A stretch of 64,000 nt of DNA, taken from Roseiarcus sp963741405 (GTDB taxonomy: Bacteria > Pseudomonadota > Alphaproteobacteria > Rhizobiales > Beijerinckiaceae). A program made the translations under genes and the position numbers. The notes beneath the pieces are model-generated. The model saw only the letters and a list, made by a program, of their open reading frames with translations. It had not been told where the DNA came from and did not search any database. The stretch is from assembly GCA_963741405.1 (NCBI GenBank), contig CAVUHX010000004.1, forward strand, positions 33,978 through 97,977, written 5' to 3'. This document shows positions 63,204 through 64,000 of this stretch, piece by piece; the first letter of the stretch is position 1; the number at the start of each line of letters is the position of its first letter.

Positions 63204-63657
63204 ATGTCGACGGCGCTTCTGATCCTGCACGGACTTATCGCGGTCGCGCTGCTCGGCGCGATCACGCACCAAACCTTGGCGGCATGGGCGACGTCCGGTG
63301 GCCGGCCGCAATCGTTCTTCGCCGCTTCCGCGCCGTCCCTGCGGCGGAATACGCGAACGCCGTCGTCGTCCTGTACGCGACTGCAGCGCTGCTGGGCGCG
63401 ATCGTCTATCTCTATTTCAAGGTCGATATCCAGCCCGACTTGGAGCGGGATCGCCGCTGGCATGCGCTCGGCTTCTTCGACCTCAAGGAGGATTTCGTTG
63501 CGATTGGTCGGCCCGTCCGGCCTATTGGCGTCGTGGGCCGGCCGATGAGCGGCGAGCGCTAGACGCGTCGTTCTTGACCGCCGTCCTCGGGCTCATCGTC
63601 TGGTGGGGCTTCCTTGTCGGTCACGTCTTGAACGATATCATGGGCTTCGGGTCGTGA
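63204..63657 (+). CDS. Small membrane protein broken by two frameshifts
   Basis: Frame one gives MSTALLILHGLIAVALLGAI and HQTLAAWATSG; frame two, from about 63325, gives AVPAAEYANAVVVLYATAAL and YLYFKVDIQPDLERDRRWHA; frame three, from about 63510, gives DASFLTAVLGLIVWWGFLVG to GFGS. Joined, it is a plausible 150-aa protein with three to four helices. Two indels in 450 bp suggest sequence error or a pseudogene. Confidence 0.65.
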
Positions 63658-63837
63658 CGCCGTATCCCGTATTTCGTCGCTTCGCCTTCGCCTACTGCTG
63701 GCGTTCGCGCTCGTTTACGTGGGCGGGCAAAAGGGATTCGCGCTTTTTACTGTATTTCCTTCACAAGGCGTTGTGTTTTTGGGGATGCACCGTTCCCACG
63801 ATGTTGCCGATTCCGTTATTAGTTTCTTGCGCCAGAG

Positions 63838-64000
63838 ATGTTTTGGTACCGCTGGACCGGACGGCCGCGATCGGCGCGCTTGTTGTGGTCTCATTTGTGT
63901 TGGCTTGTCTGGGCTATGGGTGTGATGAATCTGGCCCGGTGGATGGGTGTGGCTCGCTCTCCTCGTTGCGATGGTCGCGTGCGTTTACTTGACCTTGCCG
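63838..64000 (+). CDS. Start of a membrane protein running off the window, frame unclear
   Basis: ATG at 63838 gives MFWYRWTG; then TAAIGALVVVSFVLACLGYG and, in yet another frame, LALLVAMVACVYLTLP. The hydrophobic segments suggest a membrane protein with indels. No family recognised. The stretch 63658-63837 is lower in GC and shows a short hydrophobic frame (LLLAFALVYVGGQKGFALF), no gene assigned. Confidence 0.35.
   Translation, partial: MFWYRWTGRPRSARLLWSHLCWLVWAMGVMNLARWMGVARSPRCDGRVRLLDLA

Noticed and set aside
1..64000. CRISPR arrays, rRNA genes and large tandem repeats
   Set aside because: None found on reading; no regularly spaced direct repeats and no rRNA-like sequence.

Overview
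The window looks like a GC-rich chromosome segment of an alphaproteobacterium, most likely Hyphomicrobiales (Rhizobiales; the Methylocystaceae/Beijerinckiaceae neighbourhood is a guess from style, not shown). Support comes from the lepB-rnc-era and rpsB-tsf-pyrH orders, an S2 protein with the long C-terminal helix-hairpin-helix extension, and the type of citrate synthase, lipoyl synthase and AraC proteins present.

Layout. 1-2.6 kb: two small genes, a rearranged response-regulator scrap beside an IS110 remnant, a three-helix membrane protein and tRNA-Lys(TTT). 2.7-4.9 kb: a PEP-CTERM protein, lipA and a small conserved protein. 5.2-15.1 kb: a co-directional four-gene cluster, the most interesting part of the window: a patatin-like lipase interrupted by a polytopic membrane domain, a di-heme c-type cytochrome lipoprotein, a GMC oxidoreductase fused to a membrane anchor and a catalase-like domain, and a second protein that looks catalase-like. 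A perfect TGTGA-N6-TCACA palindrome lies 83 bp before its first gene. 15.3-36.1 kb: mostly housekeeping genes (gloB, pyrH, tsf, rpsB, an ABC transporter without binding protein, gltA, a GreA-type factor, metallophosphoesterase, CDP-archaeol-synthase-like protein, ppx, an aromatic amino-acid decarboxylase family enzyme, an FAD oxidase, era, rnc, lepB, quinone oxidoreductase).

37.0-54.1 kb is an accessory, decaying region that begins at tRNA-Glu(TTC): an IS21-family element, a serine resolvase, a tripartite efflux operon with a deletion across two genes, several broken class III cyclase/TPR genes in both orientations, a 131-bp MITE with perfect 19-bp ends, two different IS1634-family elements, a truncated LysR regulator abutting the tail of an arylsulfatase, and a few intact genes (DUF2652-SRPBCC protein, SDR dehydrogenase, alpha/beta-hydrolase-like protein). 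54.2-64 kb returns to ordinary chromosome: aquaporin, two related DUF4239-like membrane proteins, an MDR oxidoreductase, two small secreted proteins, tandem AraC paralogues, a Tat-exported metallophosphoesterase and a broken membrane gene.

Several conserved genes (tsf, ppx, the FAD oxidase, a DUF4239-like gene, the gene at 63.2 kb) are each broken by one or more single-frame shifts while both sides stay well conserved. Because EF-Ts is essential, uncorrected indel errors in the assembly are the simplest explanation for at least part of these. No CRISPR array and no rRNA were seen.
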